Source: Acidobacteriaceae bacterium (lineage in GTDB: Bacteria > Acidobacteriota > Terriglobia > Terriglobales > Acidobacteriaceae). From it: a stretch of DNA of 64,000 nucleotides. A program made the translations under genes and the position numbers. The stretch spans positions 1 through 64,000 of the forward strand of contig PLDC01000017.1 in NCBI GenBank assembly GCA_003134995.1. Reading direction: 5' to 3'. Below, in pieces: positions 1 through 7,892 of the stretch; the stretch's first letter is position 1, and the number at the start of each line of letters is the position of its first letter. The notes under the pieces were generated by a model. The model saw only the letters and a program-made list of their open reading frames with translations, had not been told where the DNA came from and searched no databases.

Positions 1-91
1 TGTGTGTAGCGACGAGATAATCCAGAACTCCCCCGAGAAGGAAGGCAAGAACGATTCCAAAAAGGACAACAGCTATGCGGCGATATGTCAT
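1..91 (-). CDS. N-terminus of a membrane or exported protein, cut by the window edge
   Basis: An ATG on the minus strand at 91-89 opens a frame that runs off the left edge after 30 codons. It is preceded by a strong ribosome binding site, AGGAGG at 106-101, with 9-nt spacing. The visible residues are MTYRRIAVV followed by a hydrophobic run (LFGIVLAFLLGGVL) and then DYLVATH. This is a basic N-terminus and one membrane segment, fitting a signal anchor or signal peptide. The family cannot be told from this fragment. The reading rests on the binding site plus the membrane-like composition. Confidence 0.6.
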   Translation of the reverse strand, partial: MTYRRIAVVLFGIVLAFLLGGVLDYLVATH

Positions 92-425
92 CTTCTCTCC
101 CCTCCTAAAAGCACCTTCTCCTGCATCCCTGCCCGTATTGCGAGCTACGTGAACTTTAAGGGGAAGGTGGGCCACTTGCGTCTTTGCTGCACGGCTCCGG
201 AAACATATCTCCGATCCAAGACGGTGGGGCAAGGGGCATCGCGCTCGTATAGAAGGTAGGCGGGTGGCCCACATCTCCATTCACGACGTAATCCTTCAAG
301 TAGGTTGGGTGCCCCATTTCTCGCGTTCTTTGCGAGAAGTGGGGCTTTCGGTTTATAGCTCACGATAAGCCCAAGTCCGTGCCAATGTTCATCCGTCACA
401 GACACGACCTCGCAATTGTGCGTAG
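92..425. other. Intergenic region with one palindrome
   Basis: No convincing gene. GTGGGCCAC near 168 and GTGGCCCAC near 263 form a loose inverted pair about 90 nt apart. The left palindrome of the transposase unit sits at 311-345. Open frames here (for example 2-259 on plus) lack a ribosome binding site and a protein-like composition. Confidence 0.5.
307..345 (+). repeat. REP-like palindrome, left copy flanking the RAYT gene
   Basis: The core is GCCCCA-T-TTCTCGC, a 7-nt loop GTTCTTT, then GCGAGAA-G-TGGGGC. The stem is 14 bp with a single T-G wobble. Its exact reverse complement lies at 975-1013 beyond the transposase gene. A copy with one base change in the core is at 55962-55996, and a degenerate one at 56475-56506. 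Confidence 0.85.
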
Positions 426-950
426 ATGTTCTTCATGCCATGGGGTCTGAAGCGTTATTATGGCACGGGAAGCCTTCATTTCATCACCTGGAGCTGCTAT
501 CGACGCAAGCCGCTGCTGGGCAGTCCCGCGCGCCGCGACCTGGTACTTAGTGTCCTCGAACTGATGCGCGTTCGCTATCGTTTTGCCGTGATCGGATACG
601 TGGTCATGCCCGAACACATACATCTGCTGATTTCCGAACCTTTGATTGGCGATCCCTCGAAGATAATTCAGGCGGTGAAGCTGAGCGTCTCCCGGCGGCT
701 GGCCATTAGCGGCGCATTCTCCGGCCGGTTCTGGCAGAGTCGTTTCTACGATTTCAATCTGTGGGGCCAGCAGAAAGAGATTGAGAAGCTGAAGTACATG
801 CATCGCAATCCGGTGGTGCGTGGACTGGTGGCGAGTCCGGAGGATTGGCGGTGGAGTAGCTACCGATCCTATGCACGCGGAGAGGCGGGATTGGTCCGGA
901 TCAACGATTGGAACTGGTGGGAGGAGAAAATTCGGCGGAGCGCTGGCTGA
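426..950 (+). CDS. REP-associated tyrosine transposase (RAYT, Y1/HUH family)
   Basis: A 174-residue protein of the Y1 transposase superfamily that nicks single-stranded DNA at hairpins. The HUH motif is H64-I-H66 in VMPEHIHLLIS, and the likely nucleophile is Y124 in KYMHRNPV, followed by the RAYT-type tail DWRWSSYRSY. Length fits RAYTs (about 150-230 residues) and not a full insertion sequence: no accessory gene is present. It is bracketed by exact inverted copies of a 35-39 bp palindrome, the classic REP/RAYT arrangement. No clear ribosome binding site precedes either ATG (426 or 438), so the start is uncertain. RAYTs are known to be domesticated single-copy genes linked to dispersal of REPs; activity here is inferred from intact motifs. 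Confidence 0.88.
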   Translation: MFFMPWGLKRYYGTGSLHFITWSCYRRKPLLGSPARRDLVLSVLELMRVRYRFAVIGYVVMPEHIHLLISEPLIGDPSKIIQAVKLSVSRRLAISGAFSGRFWQSRFYDFNLWGQQKEIEKLKYMHRNPVVRGLVASPEDWRWSSYRSYARGEAGLVRINDWNWWEEKIRRSAG

Positions 951-974
951 GGGTTGAGGGGGCGTCGGCGAAGA

Positions 975-1013
975 GCCCCACTTCTCGCAAAGAACGCGAG
1001 AAATGGGGCACCC
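975..1013 (-). repeat. REP-like palindrome, right copy flanking the RAYT gene
   Basis: Exact reverse complement of 307-345, including a few bases outside the stem. The pair therefore forms a perfect long-range inverted repeat around the transposase gene, about 630 bp apart. Confidence 0.85.
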
Positions 1014-1145
1014 AGCTCCGGTCGGAATGACAAACTGTGGACGTTGCGCCGATTCGCCTAATCCTCGCCTTCCAAGTAGAATGATCGTTACCATCGTGTG
1101 CCGCAGTTTCTTAAATCGTACTCAAAATACTGCATCGCTGAGAGA

Positions 1146-1796
1146 ATGGGAACCATCCAAAACAAACTAGAAGGGCCTGTTACTGATGAACTGACCCTGG
1201 TACAGGCGGCCAAGAAGGGCGACGACTCGGCGTTTGAAGAGTTGGTTCGCCGCTATGACCGCAACGTTTTTCGGATCGCGCAGCACATCACGCAAAACCG
1301 CGAGGATGCGGAAGATGTGGTGCAGGAAGCGTTCCTGAAGGCGTACAGCAACCTGGCGAAGTTTCAGGAGCAGTCCAAGTTTTACACCTGGCTGGTGCGC
1401 ATCGCCGTCAACGAAGCGTTGATGAAGTTGCGCCGCAAGAAGCCGGAACGCACGGTCTCACTCGACGAAGACATCAAGACGGAAGACGATTCTCTTCCGC
1501 GTGAGATAGCGGATTGGAGCCCAAATCCAGAGCAGCAGTACACGCAGGCTGAGTTGCGCGAGATTTTGAGTAAGACGATCCAGGGCCTTCCCCCGGGCTT
1601 CCGGACCGTGTTTGTACTGAGAGACGTGGAAGGACTTTCGACCGAGGAAACCGCGGCCGCGCTGGAGTTGAGCGTACCGGCGGTGAAGTCGCGGCTGTTG
1701 CGGGCACGCCTGCAGCTTCGCGAACGGTTAGGCAGGTTCTTTCAGAAGCGCGGCAGTGGGAATGGAGATGGCAAGAGTGGAGATGGTGAACAGTGA
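1146..1796 (+). CDS. RNA polymerase ECF sigma factor (RpoE/SigW type)
   Basis: Sigma-70 family extracytoplasmic-function factor that redirects RNA polymerase to a stress regulon. Region 2 is clear (DDSAFEELVRRYDRNVFRIA, then NREDAEDVVQEAFLKAY with the DAEDVVQE core), as is region 4 (LPPGFRTVFVLRDVEGLS and a helix-turn-helix TEETAAALELSVPAVKSRL). I start at the ATG at 1146 (MGTIQNKL), giving 216 residues. An in-frame start at 1098 would add 16 residues unlike the family. The gene overlaps the next by 4 bases (GTGA), so sigma and anti-sigma are translationally coupled, the usual arrangement. The low-complexity tail GSGNGDGKSGDG is unusual but harmless. Confidence 0.93.
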   Translation: MGTIQNKLEGPVTDELTLVQAAKKGDDSAFEELVRRYDRNVFRIAQHITQNREDAEDVVQEAFLKAYSNLAKFQEQSKFYTWLVRIAVNEALMKLRRKKPERTVSLDEDIKTEDDSLPREIADWSPNPEQQYTQAELREILSKTIQGLPPGFRTVFVLRDVEGLSTEETAAALELSVPAVKSRLLRARLQLRERLGRFFQKRGSGNGDGKSGDGEQ

Positions 1797-2050
1797 AATG
1801 CTCTGAGTTTCTGCACGAGCTGACGAATTATCTGGACGGGGTGCTCGACGACACCACAAAAGTCGAGCTGGAGAATCATCTTTCCTGGTGCCACAACTGC
1901 TACGTGGTTTGTGATACTACGAAGAAGACGATCGAGATTTACCGCGACTCCCAACTTTACGAATTGCCAGAAAACCTGCGTACGCGGCTCCGTTCGGCCA
2001 TCATGGCCAAATGTCAGCAATACAAGAAGCGCGGCCCGGAGAGCGTGTAG
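1793..2050 (+). CDS. Zinc-finger anti-sigma factor (zf-HC2 type)
   Basis: An 85-residue cytosolic protein starting at GTG inside the stop of the sigma gene. It carries the anti-sigma zinc-binding motif H-x3-C-x2-C in HLSWCHNC. It would hold the upstream sigma factor inactive until a redox or envelope signal releases it. There is no membrane segment, so it belongs to the soluble short type and not the transmembrane ZAS proteins. The third Cys (VVCDT) close behind may take part in redox sensing; that is inference. Pairing and motif make the role fairly secure, but the inducing signal is unknown. Confidence 0.85.
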   Translation: MKCSEFLHELTNYLDGVLDDTTKVELENHLSWCHNCYVVCDTTKKTIEIYRDSQLYELPENLRTRLRSAIMAKCQQYKKRGPESV

Positions 2051-2139
2051 GTCCAGCCTAACGCGATATTGATTTAGACAACATCCCACCGAATTCTCAC
2101 CACATCGCATATAATGGATGCCGCGCCCTGGGGTGTTGT

Positions 2140-3285
2140 ATGCTGCGTTCTCGGAATGGCACTCTTTTAGCTCTGCTTCTCTGGTTGACACTCTCCTGTA
2201 TTACTCCCTTGCTCGCTCAGGTGTCGGCTAAGAATTCGCCGGCGTCGGCATCAGTGCCATTAGCGGCGTCCTCAAAAAACGATCAGACGCCTGCGCCGGT
2301 TGCGGAGCCGATTCCGGCGAACGCGCCGCACATCTCCAGGCAGACTAGATTGGATGTCATCCGCGAGTTTGAAACACAACTTGTATATGCGCGGACGACC
2401 TTTCCGATGAACACGAAAGGGCTGCGATTAAAACAGGATGTAATTTCGCCGAACGGCGAAGACCTGCGCCAGGCGCTTGCACTGTGGGGGCCAGCAATCA
2501 AGCCGGGCGACCCGGCGCGCATTTCAATGGTGCAGATCAAGGACGATCACATTCATTTCGAGATCAACGGCGGCCCCACGCGCCACAGAAAATGGTATCA
2601 GCGGATCGAGATTTCCGGGACCTACGACACTCCGGTTACGGGCCGGCCGGACGAGGTGCAGTCCAATCCGCACGGTTCGTTTGTTGATGTTTATTTTGGC
2701 AAGTATGTGCCTGAGATGACCGTGCCGCAGTTGCGGGCAATGCTTTATCCGGTGCTCGACTTCAATGCCCGGAATAAAGAGCAAGCCTACCTGGACGCAG
2801 TGCCGCCGAAAGTGAAGGAGGCGATTCAGGCGCATCGAGTACTGGTCGGGATGGATTCGGAAATGGTGATCCACGCGAAAGGCAGGCCACCCAAAAAAGT
2901 GCGGGAGCGGGACGGTGAGACCGAGTACGAAGAATGGATTTACGGCGAGCCTCCGGCGGACGTTGATTTCGTGCGCATGGTCGGAGATGAAGTGGTACGG
3001 GTGGAGACGATCAAGGTTAGCGGCGAAAAGATTGTACGCACCGAGAAAGAAATCATATTGCAGCGGCCGGATAAGGATAAAGACAGAGAAGCGAAGAAAG
3101 AGCCCGGGGAAGGTCCGGGCGTGCGTCCGACTCTGCGGCGTCCCGGGGAAGATTCAGAAGGCGCGCCGCAGCCGGCAGGCAATGCTGCGCCGCCCCCGAT
3201 TCAGGAGCCGCGAGGGCCCGATGACCCCAAGCCGCAGGGAATTCCGGATCCGAACGGTCCTGGCGGGTTTGTGCCCGCACTATAG
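2140..3285 (+). CDS. Secreted protein of unknown function with a BamE-like C-terminal module
   Basis: A 381-residue protein with a signal peptide (LLALLLWLTLSCITPLLAQ, cleavage after AQ). A low-complexity Ser/Ala/Pro linker follows, then a globular part. Around residues 225-290, the run VLVGMDSEMVIHAKGRPPKK, then EEWIYGEPP and VDFVRMVGDEVVRVE, resembles the SmpA/BamE fold, in which a G-x-P turn is followed by WxYG and strands. The last 80 residues are charged and proline-rich and look disordered. It sits 89 bases after the sigma/anti-sigma pair and may belong to its regulon. Function unknown; the BamE resemblance is my reading and needs a profile search. Confidence 0.75.
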   Translation: MLRSRNGTLLALLLWLTLSCITPLLAQVSAKNSPASASVPLAASSKNDQTPAPVAEPIPANAPHISRQTRLDVIREFETQLVYARTTFPMNTKGLRLKQDVISPNGEDLRQALALWGPAIKPGDPARISMVQIKDDHIHFEINGGPTRHRKWYQRIEISGTYDTPVTGRPDEVQSNPHGSFVDVYFGKYVPEMTVPQLRAMLYPVLDFNARNKEQAYLDAVPPKVKEAIQAHRVLVGMDSEMVIHAKGRPPKKVRERDGETEYEEWIYGEPPADVDFVRMVGDEVVRVETIKVSGEKIVRTEKEIILQRPDKDKDREAKKEPGEGPGVRPTLRRPGEDSEGAPQPAGNAAPPPIQEPRGPDDPKPQGIPDPNGPGGFVPAL

Positions 3286-3333
3286 CGTCCGCGGCGCGTT
3301 TGCATTTTCTCAGTGCAATGATCGGTCAGAACG

Positions 3334-4335
3334 CTATCGCGTCGCGACCTTTGTCCCAACATCAGCAAATGAGAAAGCCAGAGCTACGTTGGAAAATTCC
3401 TGCCCATCGACTTCCACGTAGGGATAGACGAAATAATTCAGCGGCTTGCCTTGCTGCGGCGGGTTCAAGACCAGATCGCGGCCCATACTGAACTGCATGC
3501 GGTTCACGTCGTGCGAGCCGAAAAAGTAGTCGCGCTTTTCCTGATACTTCCACGCTTCCGAAATGTCTACGGGGATCCAGCCTTTGCCGTCAATCCAGAA
3601 ATCGGACCAGCAGTGGTATCCAGCGATCTCGGAGGAGTGTTTGTCAGTCGGCAGGGGGAACCCGATCTCGAAGCGGGCCGGAATGTTTTGCGATCGCGCC
3701 ATCGCGATGAAGAGTGAATGGAAGTCAGTGCAATTGCCCTTCTTTGCATCGCAGGCATAGAGAACGTCGCCGTGACCCCAGCCGGTTCCGGTCTTGTCAT
3801 AGCGCATGGTGGTGAAGACGTAATCGTAGATGGACCGGGCTTTCTCGATGGGCGTGGTTTTGCCCTGGGTGACTTTCGTCGCGAGATCGGCAGGGAGGCC
3901 GGCGACAGGCACAAGCACGTCAGGTTGAAGATCTTGTTGCTTTTCTGTCGACGAGAGTGAAGTGCTAATTAGGTGCGGCGCGGGCTGTCCGAGCGAGACG
4001 CGCTCGTGGCGGGTGACATCGTATTCTATATCGAAATGCAGTTCGGCGGGCGCGGAGTTGGTCTCGGCGTAGTAAATCTGGTTGCCGTATTTCGACTCGC
4101 TGGTTAGCTTCAACGGCAGATCGCCTTGGGCGGAGATGATTCTTACTTCTTGATAGGCGTCGGACTGGGCAGCTGGAATCCAGATGCGAATGTTTTTTCC
4201 GGCGGAAAGATTTCTCACCGTGAAGGCATAATGAAACGTGAAGTGGCGGGAGTCCTGGGCGATGGCGGACGTGGCCAGCGCGGATAGAACGAAGGTGAAA
4301 AGCAGAGACGACAACACGCAGAGCTTGCGCGGCAT
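3334..4335 (-). CDS. Secreted transglutaminase-like cysteine peptidase family protein
   Basis: A 333-residue exported protein with signal peptide LCVLSSLLFTFVLSALATSAIAQ. The C-terminal half has the transglutaminase-like triad in order: Cys in GNCTDFHSLF, His in AGYHCWSDFW, and Asp in WIPVDIS. The N-terminal half is a beta-rich domain with TFHYAFTVRNL and IRIWIPAAQSD, typical of bacterial members of this group. The bacterial family mostly contains proteases or amide-bond enzymes acting outside the cytoplasm; the substrate is unknown. The gene converges with the upstream secreted protein, only 48 bases apart. Confidence 0.85.
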   Translation of the reverse strand: MPRKLCVLSSLLFTFVLSALATSAIAQDSRHFTFHYAFTVRNLSAGKNIRIWIPAAQSDAYQEVRIISAQGDLPLKLTSESKYGNQIYYAETNSAPAELHFDIEYDVTRHERVSLGQPAPHLISTSLSSTEKQQDLQPDVLVPVAGLPADLATKVTQGKTTPIEKARSIYDYVFTTMRYDKTGTGWGHGDVLYACDAKKGNCTDFHSLFIAMARSQNIPARFEIGFPLPTDKHSSEIAGYHCWSDFWIDGKGWIPVDISEAWKYQEKRDYFFGSHDVNRMQFSMGRDLVLNPPQQGKPLNYFVYPYVEVDGQEFSNVALAFSFADVGTKVATR

Positions 4336-4654
4336 AGGCGGCTTCCTTTCAGGTTCTCCGCTTCAAAGCGAGAAGCGGAAACTGAGATCAACTGAGAGTT
4401 AGTTGGAAACGACACACGGGCGTCTTAGAGGGAGCGCCGTCAAGTAAAGCCGCGCTTGGGTATGCGCATGAGAGTGAAGCGCCGGGTATGAATTCGGCGA
4501 TGCGGTATTTTAGCAGAGTCCGTCGCTTCTCTTTGCGTGCTTCGCGAGCCCTTCGCGGACTTTGCGGTTAAGAGCTTTCGACCACAAAGATCGCAAAGTA
4601 GTGCGCAAAGAACGCAAAGAAAAGCGATCGCGATATCCGGTAAAATTAACAAAC
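4336..4654. other. Intergenic region with two inverted repeats
   Basis: Near 4358-4378, CCGCTTC and GAAGCGG enclose a GCGAGAAG core resembling the RAYT palindromes. At 4524-4538 the sequence CGCTTCTCTTTGCGT pairs with ACGCAAAGAAAAGCG at 4612-4626 (13 of 15 positions). The interior is rich in CTTTGCG/CGCAAAG words. This looks like a snap-back repeat element ending just before the ABC transporter start. No gene is seen. Confidence 0.55.
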
Positions 4655-5599
4655 ATGACCGTAGCCATCCAATGTCGCGATCTGCGCAAGACCTACGACG
4701 GCAAAGTCGAAGCCGTACGCGGGCTGAACCTTGAGATTCAGACCGGCGAGTGCTTCGGCCTGCTGGGGCCGAATGGGGCAGGGAAGACCACGACGATCGA
4801 GATTCTTGAAGGCTTGCTGGAGCCGACTTCGGGCGAGGTGTCGATCCTCGGGCACTCCTGGCGCGATAGCGCGCGCGAGATGCGGGAGTGGCTCGGGATT
4901 TCTTTGCAGGAGACACGGCTTTCCGAAAAACTTTCTGTGCGTGAAACGGTCGAACTGTTTGCGAGCTTCTACCGGCAGCCGCGATCGTGCGATGAAGTGC
5001 TGGAGGAGTTGCAGCTCACGGAGAAGGCTGATGCGTGGGTGGGAAAACTTTCCGGCGGACAGAGGCAGCGGCTGGCAGTGGCGACGGCGCTGGTATGCAA
5101 TCCGAAAATTCTTTTCCTCGATGAGCCGACCACGGGGCTCGACCCGCAGAGCCGGCGGCAGTTGTGGGACATTATTCGTGAGTTTCAGCGGGCTGGCGGC
5201 ACCGTGCTGCTAACCACACATTACATGGACGAGGCCGAGCGGTTGTGCGACCGGCTGGCGATTGTGGATCATGGGCAGATCATTGCGGAAGGTTCGCCTC
5301 CGGATTTGATTGAGCGGCTGGGCGGGCATCACGTGGTGGAGTTTGCCGTGGGTGTGAACACGACCGGGAATTCGGACGGCGCCGCGCTTGAGGCTTGGCG
5401 CAAGCTGCCCAGCGTGGAGTCAGTGCGCGAGGATGACGGCATGGTGGCGCTCAGTGTGAAGGAGCCGCATCTAACCATTCCAGCGCTGCTGGATGCGATC
5501 GGAAAGCAGGGAAGCGAGTTACAGCATTTGACCACGCGGCAGGCTAGTCTGGAAGATGTGTTTGTGCGGCTCACGGGGCGGCATTTGCGGGAAGAGTGA
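4655..5599 (+). CDS. ABC-2 type exporter, ATP-binding protein
   Basis: A 314-residue ATPase of the DrrA/CcmA class that powers an ABC-2 export permease, probably the one at 6686-7816. Walker A is GPNGAGKTT, the signature is LSGGQRQRL, Walker B is ILFLDEPTTGLDP, and the switch His is in LLTTHYMDEAERL. The C-terminal 80 residues are the usual DrrA extension ending in LEDVFVRLTGRHLREE. I start at ATG 4655 (MTVAIQCRDLRKTYDG), where the family begins; the frame is open upstream but that region is repeat DNA. The stop is followed at once by the next start (5601), so the genes are co-transcribed. Confidence 0.92.
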   Translation: MTVAIQCRDLRKTYDGKVEAVRGLNLEIQTGECFGLLGPNGAGKTTTIEILEGLLEPTSGEVSILGHSWRDSAREMREWLGISLQETRLSEKLSVRETVELFASFYRQPRSCDEVLEELQLTEKADAWVGKLSGGQRQRLAVATALVCNPKILFLDEPTTGLDPQSRRQLWDIIREFQRAGGTVLLTTHYMDEAERLCDRLAIVDHGQIIAEGSPPDLIERLGGHHVVEFAVGVNTTGNSDGAALEAWRKLPSVESVREDDGMVALSVKEPHLTIPALLDAIGKQGSELQHLTTRQASLEDVFVRLTGRHLREE

Positions 5600-5600
5600 T

Positions 5601-6491
5601 ATGAGGCGAAGAATGACGAAGATTTTGACTGGACATTTTCGTGACGCGGTTCTTGCGGTTATAGCGGCGACTGCGATATTTGGCGGGCAATCCGCTTTCG
5701 CGCAGGCTTCGACGGCTGACTCGTCGACCGGCTTTCCTCCGCTGGATCAGTGGAAGGCCGCGGTTGTCGCGGGAGATGCGGCGGCCTTGACGGCGCTCTA
5801 CAGCACCGACCCAGCGGCAAAAATTGAGGCGAATGGAGTCGCGGGCGGCGCGGACGCGGACATCAATTTCTGGCTGGGCCTCAAAGCGCGCAGCATGAAG
5901 ATTGAAATCGTCCGATTGAAGGAGAAGCCCGGAGCTGAGAGCGTCATCTTCAAAGCCGAAGTGCTGCTGGCGAACGGCCAGACGGCGACCGTCACCGACG
6001 CTCAGGGCTGGCGGAAGCAAGGGGAGTAGTGGCGTTTAGTCGGCGCCGAAAGAACGGACGCGCCTCACCTCACGCAACCGTCGGACATGAAGAAGAACAT
6101 CTATCCGCCGGATGCGGATGCGCACGCCGAGATTAAAGAGGCTGAGGAGAAAGCCGCGACTGAGCACAAGCGGGTGTTGCTGGTTTTTGGAGCCAACTGG
6201 TGCTTCGACTGCCACGTGCTGGATCTGGCATTTCATCGTCCCGATTTTTCGGCGGCCATGTCAGGGTACGAGGTAGTACATGTCGACCTTGGAGACGACG
6301 AGAAAAAGAACGCCGACGTGGTGAAACAGTTTGACGTCACTTTGGACAGAGGCATTCCAACTTTGGCGGTGATCGAAGCCGACGGCAAAGTAGTCGTCAG
6401 CCAGAAGAATGGCGAATTCGAGGATGCGAGATCGCTCACGCCGGAGGCGTTACTAGAGTTCCTGAACAGATGGAAACCAGAGGCGCGATAG
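5601..6491 (+). pseudogene. NTF2-like/thioredoxin-like fusion gene interrupted by an in-frame amber codon
   Basis: The first open part (5601-6029, 142 residues) has a signal peptide ending in QSAFAQ and an NTF2/SnoaL-like domain. It stops at TAG 6027-6029, in the middle of the last strand: GWRKQGE, stop, WRLVGAERTD. The same frame continues without any other stop through 6087 to 6491. That part encodes a thioredoxin-like domain with LVFGANWCFDCHVLD (CxxC) and the cis-proline context RGIPTLAVIE. One base change, CAG to TAG, would explain the break. No ribosome binding site precedes the internal ATG at 6087, and that half would lack a signal peptide, so separate translation is unlikely. It lies directly behind the exporter ATPase and before its permease. 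Alternatives are a sequencing error or amber readthrough. Confidence 0.75.
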
Positions 6492-6528
6492 TGCAGGGCG
6501 GACCGTCACATTACATCGCGATATGGAT

Positions 6529-6628
6529 TGTCATCCCGAGCGCAGCGAGGGACCTTGGTGTTTGCTGGCGCTGCCAACGCGCATGGCGCAGGCAAGAACC
6601 ATGATCCCTCGCTGCGCTCGGGATGACA
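6529..6628. repeat. 100-bp snap-back repeat with perfect 24-bp arms
   Basis: The left arm (6529-6552) begins TGTCATCCCGAGCGCAGCGA and its exact reverse complement occupies 6605-6628. A 52-nt interior contains smaller complementary words (GGCGC, GCGCC). As RNA it would form a long hairpin between the amber-split gene and the ABC permease. The form resembles a REP doublet or a small MITE; no transposase for it is seen. Confidence 0.85.
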
Positions 6629-6685
6629 ACGCGTTTGGCTTGGTCTAACACGTTCGGATTGTTCTAACAGCTTCGGATTGATCTT

Positions 6686-7816
6686 ATGAGTGTTGCAGAG
6701 CAAATTCCGGCGGTAGAAAGAGAGGTGCCCGGGAAACGACCACCCAAGCGGAACGGTCGCTGGTCCGGATATCGTCACCTGCTGCTGGCGCGCATGCTCG
6801 AACTGAAGCGCGAGCCGGAAGTCGTGTTCTGGGTGTTTGTGTTTCCTTTACTGCTCGCGAGCGGCCTCGGGATCGCATTCCGCAATAAGCCGGCTGACGC
6901 CGTGCCCGTCGCTATCGCTCGTCAGGATACGAGTCAGCCTTCTCTGTTTATTTCGTCCCAAATTCAATTCACCCTGACGCACTCCTTGCCTCACGCGTTC
7001 AAACCCCAGTTACTTACGTCCGATGACGCGCGAAAGGGATTTCGGCTGGGCAGGTACGATCTGATCGTCGAGGTGGATGGCCGCGACATCCGGTATGTCT
7101 ATGACCCGGCCCGCCCAGAAAGCGTTCTCGCGAAATCCGAAGTGGACACCGCGTTGCAGACGGCAGCGGGCCGCAAAGATGTCGTTGCCACGACCATCGT
7201 GACTACGTCCGAGCCGGGCTCGCGCTATATCGACTTTCTGATTCCCGGATTGCTGGGAATGAACCTGATGAACTCCGGCATGTGGGGCATAGGCTTTGCG
7301 CTGGTGGATATGCGGCAACGCAAATTGCTGAAGCGCTTTGTGGGCACGCCCATGCGCCGCGGAGATTTTCTGCTGGCGCTGCTCTCGAGCCGCCTGGTGT
7401 TGATGATTATCGAAATCGGCTTGCTGCTGGCGCTCGGCGTCATCGTGTTTCACATGAAGGTGCTGGGATCGTTGTTCGCAATCCTAGTGCTAGGTTCGCT
7501 GGGCGCCGTTTGTTTTGGAGGAATCGGGTTGCTGACTGCGAGCCGCGCGCAGAAAATCGAGAGCGTGAGCGGACTGATGAATTTGGTGATGATGCCGATG
7601 TGGATTTTTTCCGGCGTATTTTTTTCTTACGAGCGCTTTCCCGCCGTAATTCAACCGCTGATCAAGGCTCTGCCGCTGACGGCACTAAACGATGCGCTGC
7701 GGGCCAGCATTCTGGAAGGCACGCCGTTGATCCATCAATGGCCGCGGCTTCTGGTGTTGTCTCTGTGGGGTGGGGTTTCGTTCCTGCTAGCGCTGAAGTG
7801 GTTTCGGTGGACTTAG
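6686..7816 (+). CDS. ABC-2 type exporter, permease
   Basis: A 376-residue integral membrane protein of the ABC-2 family. One membrane segment lies near residues 45-65 (VVFWVFVFPLLLASGLGIAF). It is followed by an extracytoplasmic domain of about 150 residues, then five or so segments in the C-terminal half. The conserved region YIDFLIPGLLGMNLMNSGMW and the later MMPMWIFSGVFFSYERFP are characteristic. The partner is the ATPase at 4655-5599; the two are separated by the broken fusion gene and the snap-back repeat, which is an unusual spacing for such a pair. The substrate is not indicated. Confidence 0.9.
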   Translation: MSVAEQIPAVEREVPGKRPPKRNGRWSGYRHLLLARMLELKREPEVVFWVFVFPLLLASGLGIAFRNKPADAVPVAIARQDTSQPSLFISSQIQFTLTHSLPHAFKPQLLTSDDARKGFRLGRYDLIVEVDGRDIRYVYDPARPESVLAKSEVDTALQTAAGRKDVVATTIVTTSEPGSRYIDFLIPGLLGMNLMNSGMWGIGFALVDMRQRKLLKRFVGTPMRRGDFLLALLSSRLVLMIIEIGLLLALGVIVFHMKVLGSLFAILVLGSLGAVCFGGIGLLTASRAQKIESVSGLMNLVMMPMWIFSGVFFSYERFPAVIQPLIKALPLTALNDALRASILEGTPLIHQWPRLLVLSLWGGVSFLLALKWFRWT

Positions 7817-7892
7817 GAGGCGGTGCCGGTATACGCTCCAGACGCCCGCCCTCCGCGAATCGACCTTAATTCTTTCACTTACTACTCAGTTA

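Noticed and set aside
4562..4654. An extended N-terminus of the ABC ATPase (31 extra residues)
   Set aside because: The extra codons fall in a snap-back repeat and encode a Lys/Arg-rich stretch not expected of the family; ATG 4655 begins at the normal place.
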